Position numbers and translations under genes: made by a program
Assembly: GCA_949025205.1 (NCBI GenBank)
Contig: CARMXJ010000026.1
Coordinates: forward strand, 1-17,571
Source: an uncultured Bacilli bacterium
GTDB lineage: Bacteria; Bacillota_I; Bacilli_A; RF39; UBA660
Length of the DNA: 17,571 nt
Direction: 5' to 3'
Shown: in pieces, positions 6,480 to 14,591 of the stretch
Numbering within the stretch: position 1 is the stretch's first letter
Layout: each line of letters starts with the position of its first letter
The notes under the pieces: generated by a model
Databases searched by the model: none
Told to the model about the DNA's origin: nothing
Seen by the model: the letters and a program-made list of their open reading frames with translations, nothing else

Positions 6480-8229
6480 AAATTTTAATAAAAAAGAGTG
6501 GGGGCTAGTACTTGTAAGTTTAGTACTGATTGTTTTTCAAGTTTGGTTGGATTTAAAAATGCCTGATTATATGGCAGAGATTACAAAACTTGTCCAAACC
6601 GAAGGAAGCGCTATGGCAGATATTTTGAAAAATGGAGGTTTCATGCTTTTGTGTGCTTTTGGAAGTTTACTCGCTGCTATTTTTGTGGGGTATTTGGTTT
6701 CTCATTTGGCAAGTTCTTTTTCTATGAAAGTGAGAAAAAGGTTATTTACAAAAGTAGAAGAGTTATCAACACATGAAGTAAAACAATTTTCAACCAATAG
6801 TTTAATTACAAGGACCACAAATGATATTACCCAAGTAGAAATGTTAATTGGTATGGGATTACAACTTTTAATTAAAGCTCCAATCACAGCTGTTTGGGCG
6901 ATTACAAAAATTTTAAATAAATCATGGCAATGGAGTGCTGTTACGGCTGTGGCTGTTTTAATCCTTTTGTCGGTGATTGGAACTTTGATGGTCATTATTT
7001 TGCCAAAATTTAAAATTGTTCAAAAATTAATTGATAGTGTAAATGGTGTGATTCGGGAGCACTTGACAGGAATTCGTGTGGTTCGAGCTTTTAATGCCGA
7101 AGGTTACCAAGAAGAGAAATTTGATGCTGTCAATACAAAACTTACGAACCAACAATTGTATAATCAAAAGAAATTTGCGTTTTTATCCCCTGTTATGTAT
7201 TTGGTTATGAATTCTTTAACTTTAGTGATTTATTTTATTGGAGCTTATTTAATTAAAGATGCATTAATGGTGGATAAAATTGGTTTATTTGGAGATATGG
7301 TTGTATTTTCTTCCTATGCTATGCAAGTCATTATGTCGTTTTTGATGCTTGCTATGATTTTTATGATGCTTCCAAGAGCACAAGTATCTGCTAGTCGTAT
7401 CAACGAAGTTTTAGATACTGAAATTAGTGTTTTGGATGGTACAATTGATACAGATACTACTAAAGAAGTAGGAACAGTTGAATTTAAAAATGTTTCGTTT
7501 AAATATCCAGATGCGGAAGAATACTTGCTTAAAGATATTTCTTTTAAAGTAAATAAAGGAGAAACGATTGCTTTTATTGGGTCTACGGGAAGTGGTAAAT
7601 CTACATTAATCAATTTAGTGCCGCGTTTTTATGATGCTACCGAAGGAGAAGTTTTGGTAGATGGCGTAAATGTAAGGGATTACAAATTGGAATATTTGTA
7701 TAATAAACTAGGCTATGTCCCTCAAAAAGCAGTTATCTTTAATGGAAGCGTTTCGGAGAATGTAGCTTATGGTGAAAGCTTAAAAGAGAAAACAGAAGAA
7801 AAAGTAAAAGAAGCGATTCGTGTTGCCCAAGCAAGTGAATTTGTTTTAAAAATGGATGATGCTTATGAAACCCAACTGGCAAGTGGAGGAACGAATATTT
7901 CGGGAGGGCAAAAACAAAGACTCGCTATTGCTCGTGCGATTGCTAGAGAACCAGAAATTTATATTTTTGATGATAGTTTTTCCGCACTTGATTATAAAAC
8001 AGATGCTATTTTACGCCAAGAGTTAAAGAAATATACGAGGGATGCAACAAGTTTGATCGTGGCCCAAAGGATCGGAACCATTATGAATGCCGATAAAATT
8101 GTTGTTTTGGATAACGGATTGTGTGTTGGTATGGGAACGCATAAAGAATTATTAAAAAATTGCGAAGTGTATAAACAAATCGCTTTATCGCAATTATCAA
8201 AGGAGGAACTTTTAAATGGCAGCAAATAG
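6463..8229 (+). CDS. ABC exporter half-transporter, subunit with degenerate ATP site
   Basis: This 588-residue protein has six membrane helices (about 15-305) followed by an ATPase domain (340-588). Walker A GSTGSGKS is at 373-380, the Q-loop Gln421 in YVPQ, and the signature ISGGQ at 479-483. Walker B is IYIFDD (499-504), with Asp504 where the catalytic Glu normally stands. The switch position is VAQR (Gln535) instead of His. This pattern marks the non-catalytic member of heterodimeric exporters such as TM287/288 and BmrCD. Its canonical signature would complete the catalytic site with the Walker motifs of the next gene's product. AAAGGAC precedes the ATG inside the marR end, and its own 3' end overlaps the partner gene by 14 bp. 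The likely role is drug or lipid-like substrate export at the cytoplasmic membrane. Confidence 0.92.
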   Translation: MLKLIKNFNKKEWGLVLVSLVLIVFQVWLDLKMPDYMAEITKLVQTEGSAMADILKNGGFMLLCAFGSLLAAIFVGYLVSHLASSFSMKVRKRLFTKVEELSTHEVKQFSTNSLITRTTNDITQVEMLIGMGLQLLIKAPITAVWAITKILNKSWQWSAVTAVAVLILLSVIGTLMVIILPKFKIVQKLIDSVNGVIREHLTGIRVVRAFNAEGYQEEKFDAVNTKLTNQQLYNQKKFAFLSPVMYLVMNSLTLVIYFIGAYLIKDALMVDKIGLFGDMVVFSSYAMQVIMSFLMLAMIFMMLPRAQVSASRINEVLDTEISVLDGTIDTDTTKEVGTVEFKNVSFKYPDAEEYLLKDISFKVNKGETIAFIGSTGSGKSTLINLVPRFYDATEGEVLVDGVNVRDYKLEYLYNKLGYVPQKAVIFNGSVSENVAYGESLKEKTEEKVKEAIRVAQASEFVLKMDDAYETQLASGGTNISGGQKQRLAIARAIAREPEIYIFDDSFSALDYKTDAILRQELKKYTRDATSLIVAQRIGTIMNADKIVVLDNGLCVGMGTHKELLKNCEVYKQIALSQLSKEELLNGSK

Positions 8230-10558
8230 AAATCCTAGAAGACCTGGGCCTGGACATGGTCCTGCTCCAGCAGAAAAAGCGCGTGATTTTAAAGGAGCCA
8301 TTACGAGGTTAGTAAACGAATTAAAACATTTTCGAGTGCTTATTGTAGTTGCTCTTATTTTAGCAGCAGCTGGTTCCATTCTCTCTATTTTTACTCCTAA
8401 TATTTTGTCGGATTTAACGGATGAAATTTCCAAAGGACTCGTTGTTAATAGTGAAAATTTAGAAATGCTATCGAAAAGTGTCGCCACTTCTTTAGAGGAA
8501 GAAACTTTAAAAGAGACACTTCCTGATGTGTTAGCCATCGATTTAAGTGAAAATACTACGGGTTCTATCCTTGCTTCTTCTGCCATGCCAAAAGAAGAGA
8601 TGGAGCATTTTGGGGTATTCTTAAAAACAGTAAAAGAAAATCCAGAAAAGATGATAGAATCTCTTGCCACTTTATCAGACAACATTTTAGCTCGTTTGCT
8701 TCCTACTAGTACCTATAAAAGAAACATAATCACTTCTGAGGAGAAGATAGCATTTTTAAAAAGCTTAGAGAATAAACAAAATATTGTTATGTCAGATAGT
8801 ATTGCCAATGCTTTGCTTCCTACTATTGATAAGGATGGCTTTGCCATTACAGGGACAGAGCAAGTAGAATTTTTAAAAAGAATGGGAGAACTTTCAACTG
8901 ATGCTTCTGTAAATGAATTATATCAAAAAATAGATGAAATGCCAGAAAGTGTCCAAAAATTTGTAAAACCTTTTATGGATATAGATAAAATCAAAAGCAT
9001 TGCGATTGTTATTGTTTGTATTTTAGTTTGTAGTGCCATTTTTACTTATATTGAATCTATTTCTATGACTATTGTTTCGAATAATTTTGCCAAAGGGTTA
9101 CGAACAAGAATTTCTAAAAAGATTAATAGATTGCCGTTATCTTATTTTGATAAAAACCAAACAGGAGATATTTTGTCGAGAGTTACAAACGACATTGATA
9201 CGATTGCGCAATCGATGAACCAATCTTTAGCAAGCTTAGTAAGTGCCATTACTTTGTTTATTGGAACGATTATTATGATGTTTGTTACCAATGCACTTAT
9301 GGCTATTACAGCGATTGTGTCTAGTTTACTAGGATTTATCTTTATGTTTATGGTTCTTGGAAAATCGCAAAAATATTTTAGTGAAAAACAAGAGCAACTC
9401 GGAGCTTTAAATGGACATATTGAAGAAGTGTATTCTGGATTAAACGTGGTAAAAGCTTACAACGGAAAAAAAGCATCCGATGAAAAATTTAATCTTTTAA
9501 ATGAAAAGATGTATACTGCCAATTGGAAGAGTAGTTTTTTATCAGGACTTATGATGCCCATGATGAATTTTATTGGAAACTTTGGATATGTTGCTGTATG
9601 TATAGTAGGAGCTCTTCTTGCTATGAATGGTAAAATTAGTTTTGGAGTTATTGTTGCTTTTATTTCTTATGTCAGGTTATTTACATCGCCGCTTTCTCAA
9701 ATTGCTCAAGCGATGACTTCTTTACAATCAACGGCAGCAGCAAGTGAAAGAGTATTTGAACTTCTGGATGAAAAAGAAATGCCTTTAGAAAATACAAAGA
9801 AAAAATTACAAAAAGAAGATGTTAAAGGAAATATTGAATTTGACCATGTAGTCTTTAAATACGAAGGCAATGACAAACCGACAATCAAGAATTTTACAGC
9901 GAAAGCATCAAGTGGAGAGAAAATTGCTATTGTTGGTCCAACGGGGGCAGGAAAAACTACGATGGTAAATTTACTTATGAAGTTTTATGATATTGATTCT
10001 GGAGAAATAAGAATTGATGGTGTTTCTACTAAAGAACTTACCAGAGAAAATATTCATGATTTATTTACAATGGTTTTGCAAGATACTTGGCTATTTAGTG
10101 GAACGGTAAAAGAAAACATTATTTATAATCGTAAAGACGTAAGCGATGAAAGAGTAATAGAAGTTTGCAAAACAGTAGGACTTGACCATTTTATTAAAAC
10201 TTTACCTAAAGGATACGAATCAGATATTACAGATAATGATTCCGTTTCTGCAGGGCAAAGACAACTTCTTACAATCGCAAGAGGAATGATTGAAGATGCT
10301 CCTTTTCTTATTTTAGATGAAGCAACTAGCAATGTAGATACAAGAACAGAAGAGTTGGTGCAAAAGGCCATGGATAAGTTAATGGAAGGAAGAACATCCT
10401 TTATTATCGCCCATCGTTTGTCTACGATTAAAAATGCTGATTTAATATTGGTTATGAAAGATGGAAATATTATTGAAACCGGAAATCATGAGGAATTAAT
10501 GGAACAAAACGGTTTTTATGCTGAATTATACAATTCACAATTTGAAAATTCTTTATAA
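8216..10558 (+). CDS. ABC exporter half-transporter, catalytic subunit with large external insertion
   Basis: This 780-residue partner of the preceding subunit is about 190 residues longer than usual. A Pro/Gly-rich cytosolic tail (RRPGPGHGPAPAEK) precedes the first helix (about 40-62). Residues 63-258, between helix 1 and helix 2, should lie outside the cell; the partner has about 30 there. The insertion is charged and mostly helical-looking, without cysteines. The remaining helices span about 261-500. The ATPase domain has Walker A GPTGAGKT (574-581), Gln622, Walker B FLILDE (697-702) with Glu702, and switch His733 (IAHR), but a non-canonical signature VSAGQ (677-681). The consensus site is therefore Walker A/B of this protein plus ISGGQ of the partner. 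A strong AGGAGG (8201-8206) fixes the start. A weak terminator follows. Confidence 0.92.
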   Translation: MAANRNPRRPGPGHGPAPAEKARDFKGAITRLVNELKHFRVLIVVALILAAAGSILSIFTPNILSDLTDEISKGLVVNSENLEMLSKSVATSLEEETLKETLPDVLAIDLSENTTGSILASSAMPKEEMEHFGVFLKTVKENPEKMIESLATLSDNILARLLPTSTYKRNIITSEEKIAFLKSLENKQNIVMSDSIANALLPTIDKDGFAITGTEQVEFLKRMGELSTDASVNELYQKIDEMPESVQKFVKPFMDIDKIKSIAIVIVCILVCSAIFTYIESISMTIVSNNFAKGLRTRISKKINRLPLSYFDKNQTGDILSRVTNDIDTIAQSMNQSLASLVSAITLFIGTIIMMFVTNALMAITAIVSSLLGFIFMFMVLGKSQKYFSEKQEQLGALNGHIEEVYSGLNVVKAYNGKKASDEKFNLLNEKMYTANWKSSFLSGLMMPMMNFIGNFGYVAVCIVGALLAMNGKISFGVIVAFISYVRLFTSPLSQIAQAMTSLQSTAAASERVFELLDEKEMPLENTKKKLQKEDVKGNIEFDHVVFKYEGNDKPTIKNFTAKASSGEKIAIVGPTGAGKTTMVNLLMKFYDIDSGEIRIDGVSTKELTRENIHDLFTMVLQDTWLFSGTVKENIIYNRKDVSDERVIEVCKTVGLDHFIKTLPKGYESDITDNDSVSAGQRQLLTIARGMIEDAPFLILDEATSNVDTRTEELVQKAMDKLMEGRTSFIIAHRLSTIKNADLILVMKDGNIIETGNHEELMEQNGFYAELYNSQFENSL

Positions 10559-10576
10559 TCATTAAATAGAAAAAAC

Positions 10577-10600
10577 CACATTAGTATGTGATTTTTTTTT
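10577..10600 (+). terminator. Weak intrinsic terminator after the ABC operon
   Basis: CACAT (10577-10581) and ATGTG (10586-10590) form a 5-bp stem with loop TAGT, then A and nine T. A short A-run just upstream could pair with the T-run and lengthen the stem. It lies 18 bp after the TAA stop. Confidence 0.6.
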
Positions 10601-10612
10601 ATCTAAGGAATA

Positions 10613-10711
10613 TTAAATGTTTTGATTTAATAATTTTACACTTAGAGTTGCGTTATTTACAGAACCAGTTGCTGCTAATCTTGTTCCACTTTCACCAGTA
10701 GGTCCTGTTGT
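10613..10711 (-). pseudogene. Relic of a second collagen-protein 3' end
   Basis: On the minus strand this is a 33-codon open stretch with no start codon, bounded upstream by an in-frame TAA (10714-10712). It reads TTGPTGESGTRLAATGS, then VNNATLSVKLLNQNI and stop. The first part equals the collagen-to-head junction of the intact neighbour (GPTGPAGES...LAA), and NATLSVK matches that protein's last strand (QAALSVK). The whole jellyroll between these two parts is missing. It is therefore an internally deleted remnant of a paralogous collagen-like gene, lying 41 bp beyond the stop of the intact one. The codons still look protein-like, so the decay is probably recent. Confidence 0.7.
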
Positions 10712-10751
10712 TTAGGGTTTAAAGTGACCCTCTAATTTTTAGTGCAAATTA

Positions 10752-12131
10752 TTATGATACTTCTTCATCAACTTGTTTTACAGATAGTGCAGCTTGAGTT
10801 ACTGTACCACTACCATTTTGACTTGGAGTAATAGCTAAATCAATTGTATCTCCCGAATTTAAAGCAATAATTATACTTCCACCAAATGTTTCTGGGTCAG
10901 TATTTGATGCAGCTACAGTTTGAAGCGTTCCAGGAATATCGTTATTATTTCTTCTTACAGCTACTCCTAAATTACCAGCAATATTTGTACTAGCAGTAAT
11001 GCTATAGTTAATTTCGTAATCTCCATCCTGAGTAATATTAATAGCGCTACCAGTAGTCGTTACATTATGAAGAGGCATTTCATTTGTTAATGTAAATTGG
11101 ATGGGAGTATTTTCTGTTAAAGTTATTGGTGTTGAATTAGCATTATATAAACCACCATATGCAGCTAAGCCAGCAGTACTTTCTCCTGCAGGTCCAGTAG
11201 GTCCAGTTGGACCAGTAGCACCAGTAAGTCCTTGGATACCTTGAGGTCCCGTAGGTCCGGTTGGTCCAGTAGCACCAGGTAGTCCTTGAATTCCTTGGGG
11301 TCCAGTAGGTCCAGTAGGTCCGGTAGCACCAGTAAGTCCTTGGATACCTTGAGGTCCCGTAGGTCCGGTTGGACCAGTAGCACCAATAAGTCCTTGTATA
11401 CCTTGAGGTCCAGTAGGTCCAGTTGGACCAGTAGCACCAGTAAGTCCTTGGATACCTTGAGGTCCAGTAGGTCCGGTTGGTCCAGTAGCACCAGGTAGAC
11501 CTTGTATACCTTGAGGTCCAGTAGGTCCAGTTGGTCCAGTAACACCAGGTAGCCCTTGAATTCCTTGAGGTCCAGTAGGCCCCGTAGGTCCGGTAGCACC
11601 AGGTAGACCTTGTATACCTTGAGGTCCAGTAGGTCCAGTTGGACCAGTAGCACCAGGTAGTCCTTGGATTCCTTGAGGTCCAGTAGGTCCGGTTGGTCCA
11701 GTAGCACCAGTAAGTCCTTGGATTCCTTGAGGTCCAGTAGGTCCTGTAGGTCCAGTAGCACCAGTAAGTCCTTGAATTCCTTGAGGTCCAGTAGGTCCAG
11801 TTGGACCAGTAACACCAGGTAGTCCTTGGATTCCTTGAGGTCCAGTAGGCCCAGTTGGACCAGTAACACCAGGTAGACCTTGTATACCTTGAGGTCCAGT
11901 AGGTCCAGTTGGACCAGTAACACCAGGTAGTCCTTGAATTCCTTGAGGTCCAGTAGGTCCGGTTGGTCCAGTAGGTCCCCCAGCAGGCCCTGTAGGTCCA
12001 GTAGGTCCGGTTGGACCTGGAATAGGTCTACCACCACAGCAACAACCAGTAGGTTTAAAATTACAAGCAAAGTCATTTACTAAATCTACTGCACGGTTGT
12101 ATGCTGAACTATAATTATCATTTGTATTCAT
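10752..12131 (-). CDS. Collagen-like (BclA-type) surface protein
   Basis: This 459-residue protein has three parts. Residues 1-38 are a short non-collagen head ending in a CCCGG cluster. Residues 39 to about 320 are Gly-X-Y triplets, mainly GPT and GPQ, built from fourteen 18-residue repeats. Residues 324-459 (AYGGLYNANSTPITLT...) resemble the C-terminal TNF-like jellyroll of BclA exosporium proteins and related trimeric adhesins. Trimerisation through this head and triple-helix formation are expected. No Sec signal peptide is visible, as in BclA-type proteins attached through their N-termini. A strong AAGGAGG (12143-12137) five bases before the ATG fixes the start. Whether the host makes spores, and so whether this is an exosporium or cell-surface protein, cannot be told here. 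It is divergent from the M18 aminopeptidase gene. Confidence 0.88.
   Translation of the reverse strand: MNTNDNYSSAYNRAVDLVNDFACNFKPTGCCCGGRPIPGPTGPTGPTGPAGGPTGPTGPTGPQGIQGLPGVTGPTGPTGPQGIQGLPGVTGPTGPTGPQGIQGLPGVTGPTGPTGPQGIQGLTGATGPTGPTGPQGIQGLTGATGPTGPTGPQGIQGLPGATGPTGPTGPQGIQGLPGATGPTGPTGPQGIQGLPGVTGPTGPTGPQGIQGLPGATGPTGPTGPQGIQGLTGATGPTGPTGPQGIQGLIGATGPTGPTGPQGIQGLTGATGPTGPTGPQGIQGLPGATGPTGPTGPQGIQGLTGATGPTGPTGPAGESTAGLAAYGGLYNANSTPITLTENTPIQFTLTNEMPLHNVTTTGSAINITQDGDYEINYSITASTNIAGNLGVAVRRNNNDIPGTLQTVAASNTDPETFGGSIIIALNSGDTIDLAITPSQNGSGTVTQAALSVKQVDEEVS
11200..11960. repeat. Fourteen tandem 54-bp collagen-coding repeats
   Basis: Each unit encodes GPTGPTGPQGIQGL[P/T/I]G[V/A]T (18 residues). 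Variants are seen at the L-x-G-x positions: PGVT in the N-terminal units and one later unit, PGAT, TGAT and one IGAT elsewhere. Synonymous changes recur in blocks (for example GGATACC, GTATACC, AATTCC), so units look shuffled rather than simply copied. Boundaries are approximate because the flanking GPT triplets blend in. Long non-coding frames on the antisense strand and in other frames come from this repeat. Confidence 0.9.
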
Positions 12132-12242
12132 TTTTTCCTCCTTCTAATATAAATTATGAAGAACTGAAATACTTGAAAGTGCGATTAACATAAGTAAATA
12201 AAAATTAAAATATCATTCATACTAATAAAAGGTGATATTTAA

Positions 12243-13532
12243 ATGAATTATCCAAAATTTAATCAAGAATTATTTCATTTTATTACAAAAGCAACTTGTT
12301 CGTTTACAGGGATAAAAGAAATTAAAAAAATTTTGCATGAAAGCCATTTTATAGAATTAATGGAAAATGAAAAATGGATGTTAAAACCAAATGAAAAATA
12401 TTTTGTAACTCGAAATGATGCTTCTATTATTGCTTTTACAACAGGAAAAAATGAAAGTTTTAATATTACTTGTACACATATTGATACTCCTTCTTTTTCC
12501 ATAAAGCCCAAAAATGAAATTTATGAAAAAAATTATTTGAAAATAAATATAATGCCATATGGTGGTTTATTGAACTATGCTTGGTTGGATGAAGCTTTAT
12601 CTATTGCAGGTCGAGTTGTTTTAAAAAAGAAAAATAAGTATTATAAAGAAATTATTGATTTAGAAAAGCCTTTATTATGTATTCCAAGTGTTGCCATTCA
12701 TCAAAATGCAAATGCCAATGAAAATTTAAAATTAAATAACCAAGAAGATATGCTTCCTATTCTTTCATTAGAAAATGAAAAGGATGCAATAAAAAAATTG
12801 ATTTCCAAAACTATTCCTATTTCAAAGGACGTAGAAATATGTGATTATGATTTATTTTTATATTCTACATATCAACCAGAATATTTTGGGATGCACGATG
12901 AATTTATACTTTCTCCAAGAATTGATGATTTAACATGCACATTTAGTGCTTTAAAAGGATTTTTAGATTCTAAAGATAATGAAAATATGAATCTTTTTTG
13001 TTCTTTTAATAGCGAAGAAATAGGAAGTCTTACGAAAGAGGGAGCAGATTCTTCCTTTTTAATGGATATTTTAAAAAGAATAGCAGCTGAGCTGGATAAA
13101 GATATTTCTATTTTAATTAATAATTCTACGATTTTAAGTGCTGATAATACCCATGCTACCCATCCTAATCATCCTGGAAATAGTGATATTAACAATGAAG
13201 CATTGTTAAATAAAGGAGTTGTTATTTCCAAAGATGCCTCGTCTACAACAGATTCGATTACTTCTTCTATCTTTAAAGGAATTTGTGAAAAAGCAAAGGT
13301 TCCTTATCAAGACTTTGTGACTAAAAACGATATGAGTAGTGGAAGTACTTTGTCTGGCATCAGTTTAAGACATGTTAGCATTGATTCGATTGATATTGGA
13401 CTTGGACAACTAGCTATGCATGGTGCTAAAGAGATTATAGGAAGCAAAGATTCTTATTATTTGTATTTAGCTTTCAAAAAATTTTACGAAACAAAAATAA
13501 GCAAAAAAAAAGATAGAATTGAATTCAATTAA
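12243..13532 (+). CDS. M18-family metallo-aminopeptidase (aspartyl aminopeptidase-like)
   Basis: This 429-residue protein has the normal M18 length and is cytosolic. M18 enzymes are dinuclear zinc (or cobalt) aminopeptidases that prefer acidic N-terminal residues. Motifs in order: TRNDASIIAF (56-65), the metal ligand His79 in THIDTPSF, YGGLLNYAWLDEALSIAGRV (106-125), PSVAIHQN (148-155), SPRIDDLTC (Asp228/229), NSEEIGS (Glu258/259), SADNTHATHPNH (Asp301) and QLAMHGAKE (His393). The usual WLDRPLS is WLDEALS here, and GGSTLG is SGSTLS, so it is a divergent member and acidic specificity is uncertain. AAAGGTGAT (12228-12235) precedes the ATG. Its stop overlaps the convergent small gene by 4 bp. 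Confidence 0.88.
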   Translation: MNYPKFNQELFHFITKATCSFTGIKEIKKILHESHFIELMENEKWMLKPNEKYFVTRNDASIIAFTTGKNESFNITCTHIDTPSFSIKPKNEIYEKNYLKINIMPYGGLLNYAWLDEALSIAGRVVLKKKNKYYKEIIDLEKPLLCIPSVAIHQNANANENLKLNNQEDMLPILSLENEKDAIKKLISKTIPISKDVEICDYDLFLYSTYQPEYFGMHDEFILSPRIDDLTCTFSALKGFLDSKDNENMNLFCSFNSEEIGSLTKEGADSSFLMDILKRIAAELDKDISILINNSTILSADNTHATHPNHPGNSDINNEALLNKGVVISKDASSTTDSITSSIFKGICEKAKVPYQDFVTKNDMSSGSTLSGISLRHVSIDSIDIGLGQLAMHGAKEIIGSKDSYYLYLAFKKFYETKISKKKDRIEFN

Positions 13533-13888
13533 TCTTCTGATGTGTTATTTTTAATATTATTTAATTCTTCATAAATTTTATCAATGGCGTCGAGTAAAAA
13601 ATCAACTTCTCCTCTTTGTGTTTGGTTACTTACATTGCTATTTGTTGTAAAAGGACCTCCTCCTTGTTTACTTTTTTGACTATTAATGTTTATGTTATTG
13701 TTTTCAATTCGAGATTCAATTAATTGTTGTTGGGCAGCATTGGTAGATAAGTATTGGCCGAGTAGCATAAACCAGTTTCCTAAGGAATTCTGTTCGTTGG
13801 CATTCAAATCTCCTACTAGAACAATTCCTATGGCTACTGCAATTAAATTGTAGGTAGTAGGGTGAATATTTGGAGGAAAGTTGTTCAT
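13529..13888 (-). CDS. Conserved hypothetical small protein
   Basis: This 119-residue protein has no known function. Residues 10-27 (TTYNLIAVAIGIVLVGDL) are hydrophobic enough for one membrane helix or a buried helix. They are followed by NANEQNSLGNWFMLLGQYLSTNAAQQQLIESR, a motif I recall from uncharacterised small proteins of Clostridia and Bacilli. The middle is Asn/Gln/Gly-rich and probably disordered; residues 92-115 (RGEVDFLLDAIDKIYEELNNIKN) could be a helix. A strong AAGGAGG lies upstream of the ATG. It is convergent with, and overlaps by 4 bp, the M18 aminopeptidase gene. The call of a real gene rests on the ribosome site, the length and the familiar motif. Confidence 0.7.
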   Translation of the reverse strand: MNNFPPNIHPTTYNLIAVAIGIVLVGDLNANEQNSLGNWFMLLGQYLSTNAAQQQLIESRIENNNININSQKSKQGGGPFTTNSNVSNQTQRGEVDFLLDAIDKIYEELNNIKNNTSED

Positions 13889-13971
13889 TATTGGTTGTCC
13901 TCCTTATATTTTATTCTATTCTTATAAACAGTTATTCAGTATTATTAATTTATATTTGAATTGAGATTTGG

Positions 13972-14000
13972 TTGGCAATTCTTAGGATTTATGATATTAT
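13972..14000 (+). promoter_or_regulatory. Promoter of tRNA-Thr
   Basis: TTGGCA (13972-13977), a 17-bp spacer and TATTAT (13995-14000), nine bases before the first tRNA base. Confidence 0.65.
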
Positions 14001-14008
14001 TTTTGTAA

Positions 14009-14082
14009 GCCGATTTAGTACAGTGGCAGTACAGATGCATGGTAAGCATCAGAGAAGAGTTCAATTCTCTTAATCGGCACCA
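14009..14082 (+). tRNA. tRNA-Thr (anticodon GGT), CCA encoded
   Basis: A full cloverleaf can be drawn. The acceptor GCCGATT pairs with AATCGGC; the D-stem is GTAC/GTAC with loop AGTGGCA; the anticodon stem is GATGC/GCATC with loop ATGGTAA, giving anticodon GGT at 14041-14043. The variable loop is AGAG, and the T-stem AAGAG/CTCTT holds loop TTCAATT. The discriminator is A, followed by an encoded CCA. The base before U33 is A rather than the usual pyrimidine. It is a single tRNA unit with its own promoter and terminator. Confidence 0.93.
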
Positions 14083-14093
14083 TTGGGAAATCT

Positions 14094-14156
14094 GTTCTAA
14101 CTTTTTAGAACTTTATATACAAAAGTATCAATTTCAAAAGAAGTTGATATTTTTTT
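14094..14156 (+). terminator. Terminator region of tRNA-Thr (two hairpins)
   Basis: A first hairpin, GTTCTAA/TTAGAAC (14094-14111, loop CTTT), has no real T-run. The second is the better terminator: TATCAATTTC (14126-14135) pairs with GAAGTTGATA (14140-14149; one U-G pair) around AAAA and is followed by seven T (14150-14156). Confidence 0.8.
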
Positions 14157-14181
14157 GTGATTAGAGAAAGGACAGATAAAA

Positions 14182-14457
14182 ATGGTAAGTATAGTTAGTA
14201 AAGAATTACACTTTGATGAAGAACTGAAAAAGAAAATAGAATTTATATGTGATTTTTGTAATACAAAGCCAACTATAATAAATGGGTGTATTAAGAATAT
14301 TAAGCGAACAAATCTATCATATATCGAACCACATAGGGTTATTATTAAAGGTATTACTTTTCTAGTTTTTAATTATTCTAAAACTATGTATGTTGGAAGT
14401 CTAGCAAATTCCCTAGAAATAAAAGATTTAGAAAGTTTTATTAAATCAATAGATTAA
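14182..14457 (+). CDS. Hypothetical 91-residue protein
   Basis: I do not recognise this protein. It is soluble-looking: a charged N-terminal helix (FDEELKKKIEFICDFCN) with a C-x-x-C pair (Cys24, Cys27), then a basic segment (IKNIKRTN), two beta-like stretches (HRVIIKGITFLVFNYSK and MYVGSL) and an acidic C-terminal helix. AAAGGAC about ten bases before the ATG supports translation. It starts 25 bp after the tRNA terminator with no obvious promoter of its own. It may be the first gene of the mobile element or a host gene next to the insertion; the DNA does not decide. The C-x-x-C is unlikely to bind metal alone. Confidence 0.6.
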   Translation: MVSIVSKELHFDEELKKKIEFICDFCNTKPTIINGCIKNIKRTNLSYIEPHRVIIKGITFLVFNYSKTMYVGSLANSLEIKDLESFIKSID

Positions 14458-14523
14458 ATGTATTAAAACTTAATCAACTTCTCTTAAAATGCCTTTGAAT
14501 AGGCAAAATTTGGTAAGTATGTC

Positions 14524-14551
14524 TTGACTTTAAGATTTAAATATCTATAAT
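14524..14551 (+). promoter_or_regulatory. Promoter of the leader ORF / recombinase transcript
   Basis: TTGACT (14524-14529), a 16-bp spacer and a perfect TATAAT (14546-14551). Transcription would start near 14558, giving an approximately 165-base leader before the recombinase ATG. Confidence 0.7.
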
Positions 14552-14591
14552 AAGAAAGCAAGAAACAAGTTTTATGTTTTTGGGGGTTAAT

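Noticed and set aside
8212..8685. 157-codon frame antisense to the start of the second ABC gene
   Set aside because: It is a shadow of a gene with clear domains and ribosome site; its product resembles nothing.
11200..11960. Regular repeats that could be mistaken for a CRISPR array
   Set aside because: The 54-bp period has no unique spacers, keeps the reading frame, and encodes Gly-X-Y triplets.
11165..12076. Long open frame (303 codons) on the minus strand in another frame of the collagen gene, and a 70-codon plus-strand frame within it
   Set aside because: Both arise from the 54-bp repeat, which is free of stops in several frames. Their translations are low-complexity LLDLKEFKD- or SRSSRSG-type strings without ribosome sites.
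12150..12158. CATAATTTA on the minus strand upstream of the collagen gene, like a sigma-K -10
   Set aside because: The nearest AC for a -35 lies about 20 bases away rather than 16-17, and sporulation of the host is unproven.
12185..12215. TTAACA-N17-AAATAT before the M18 gene
   Set aside because: The -10 match is poor and the region is nearly all A/T, so it could be chance.
14488..14507. TGCCT/AGGCA hairpin after the 91-aa gene
   Set aside because: A 5-bp stem with no T-run is too weak to call a terminator or a recombination site.
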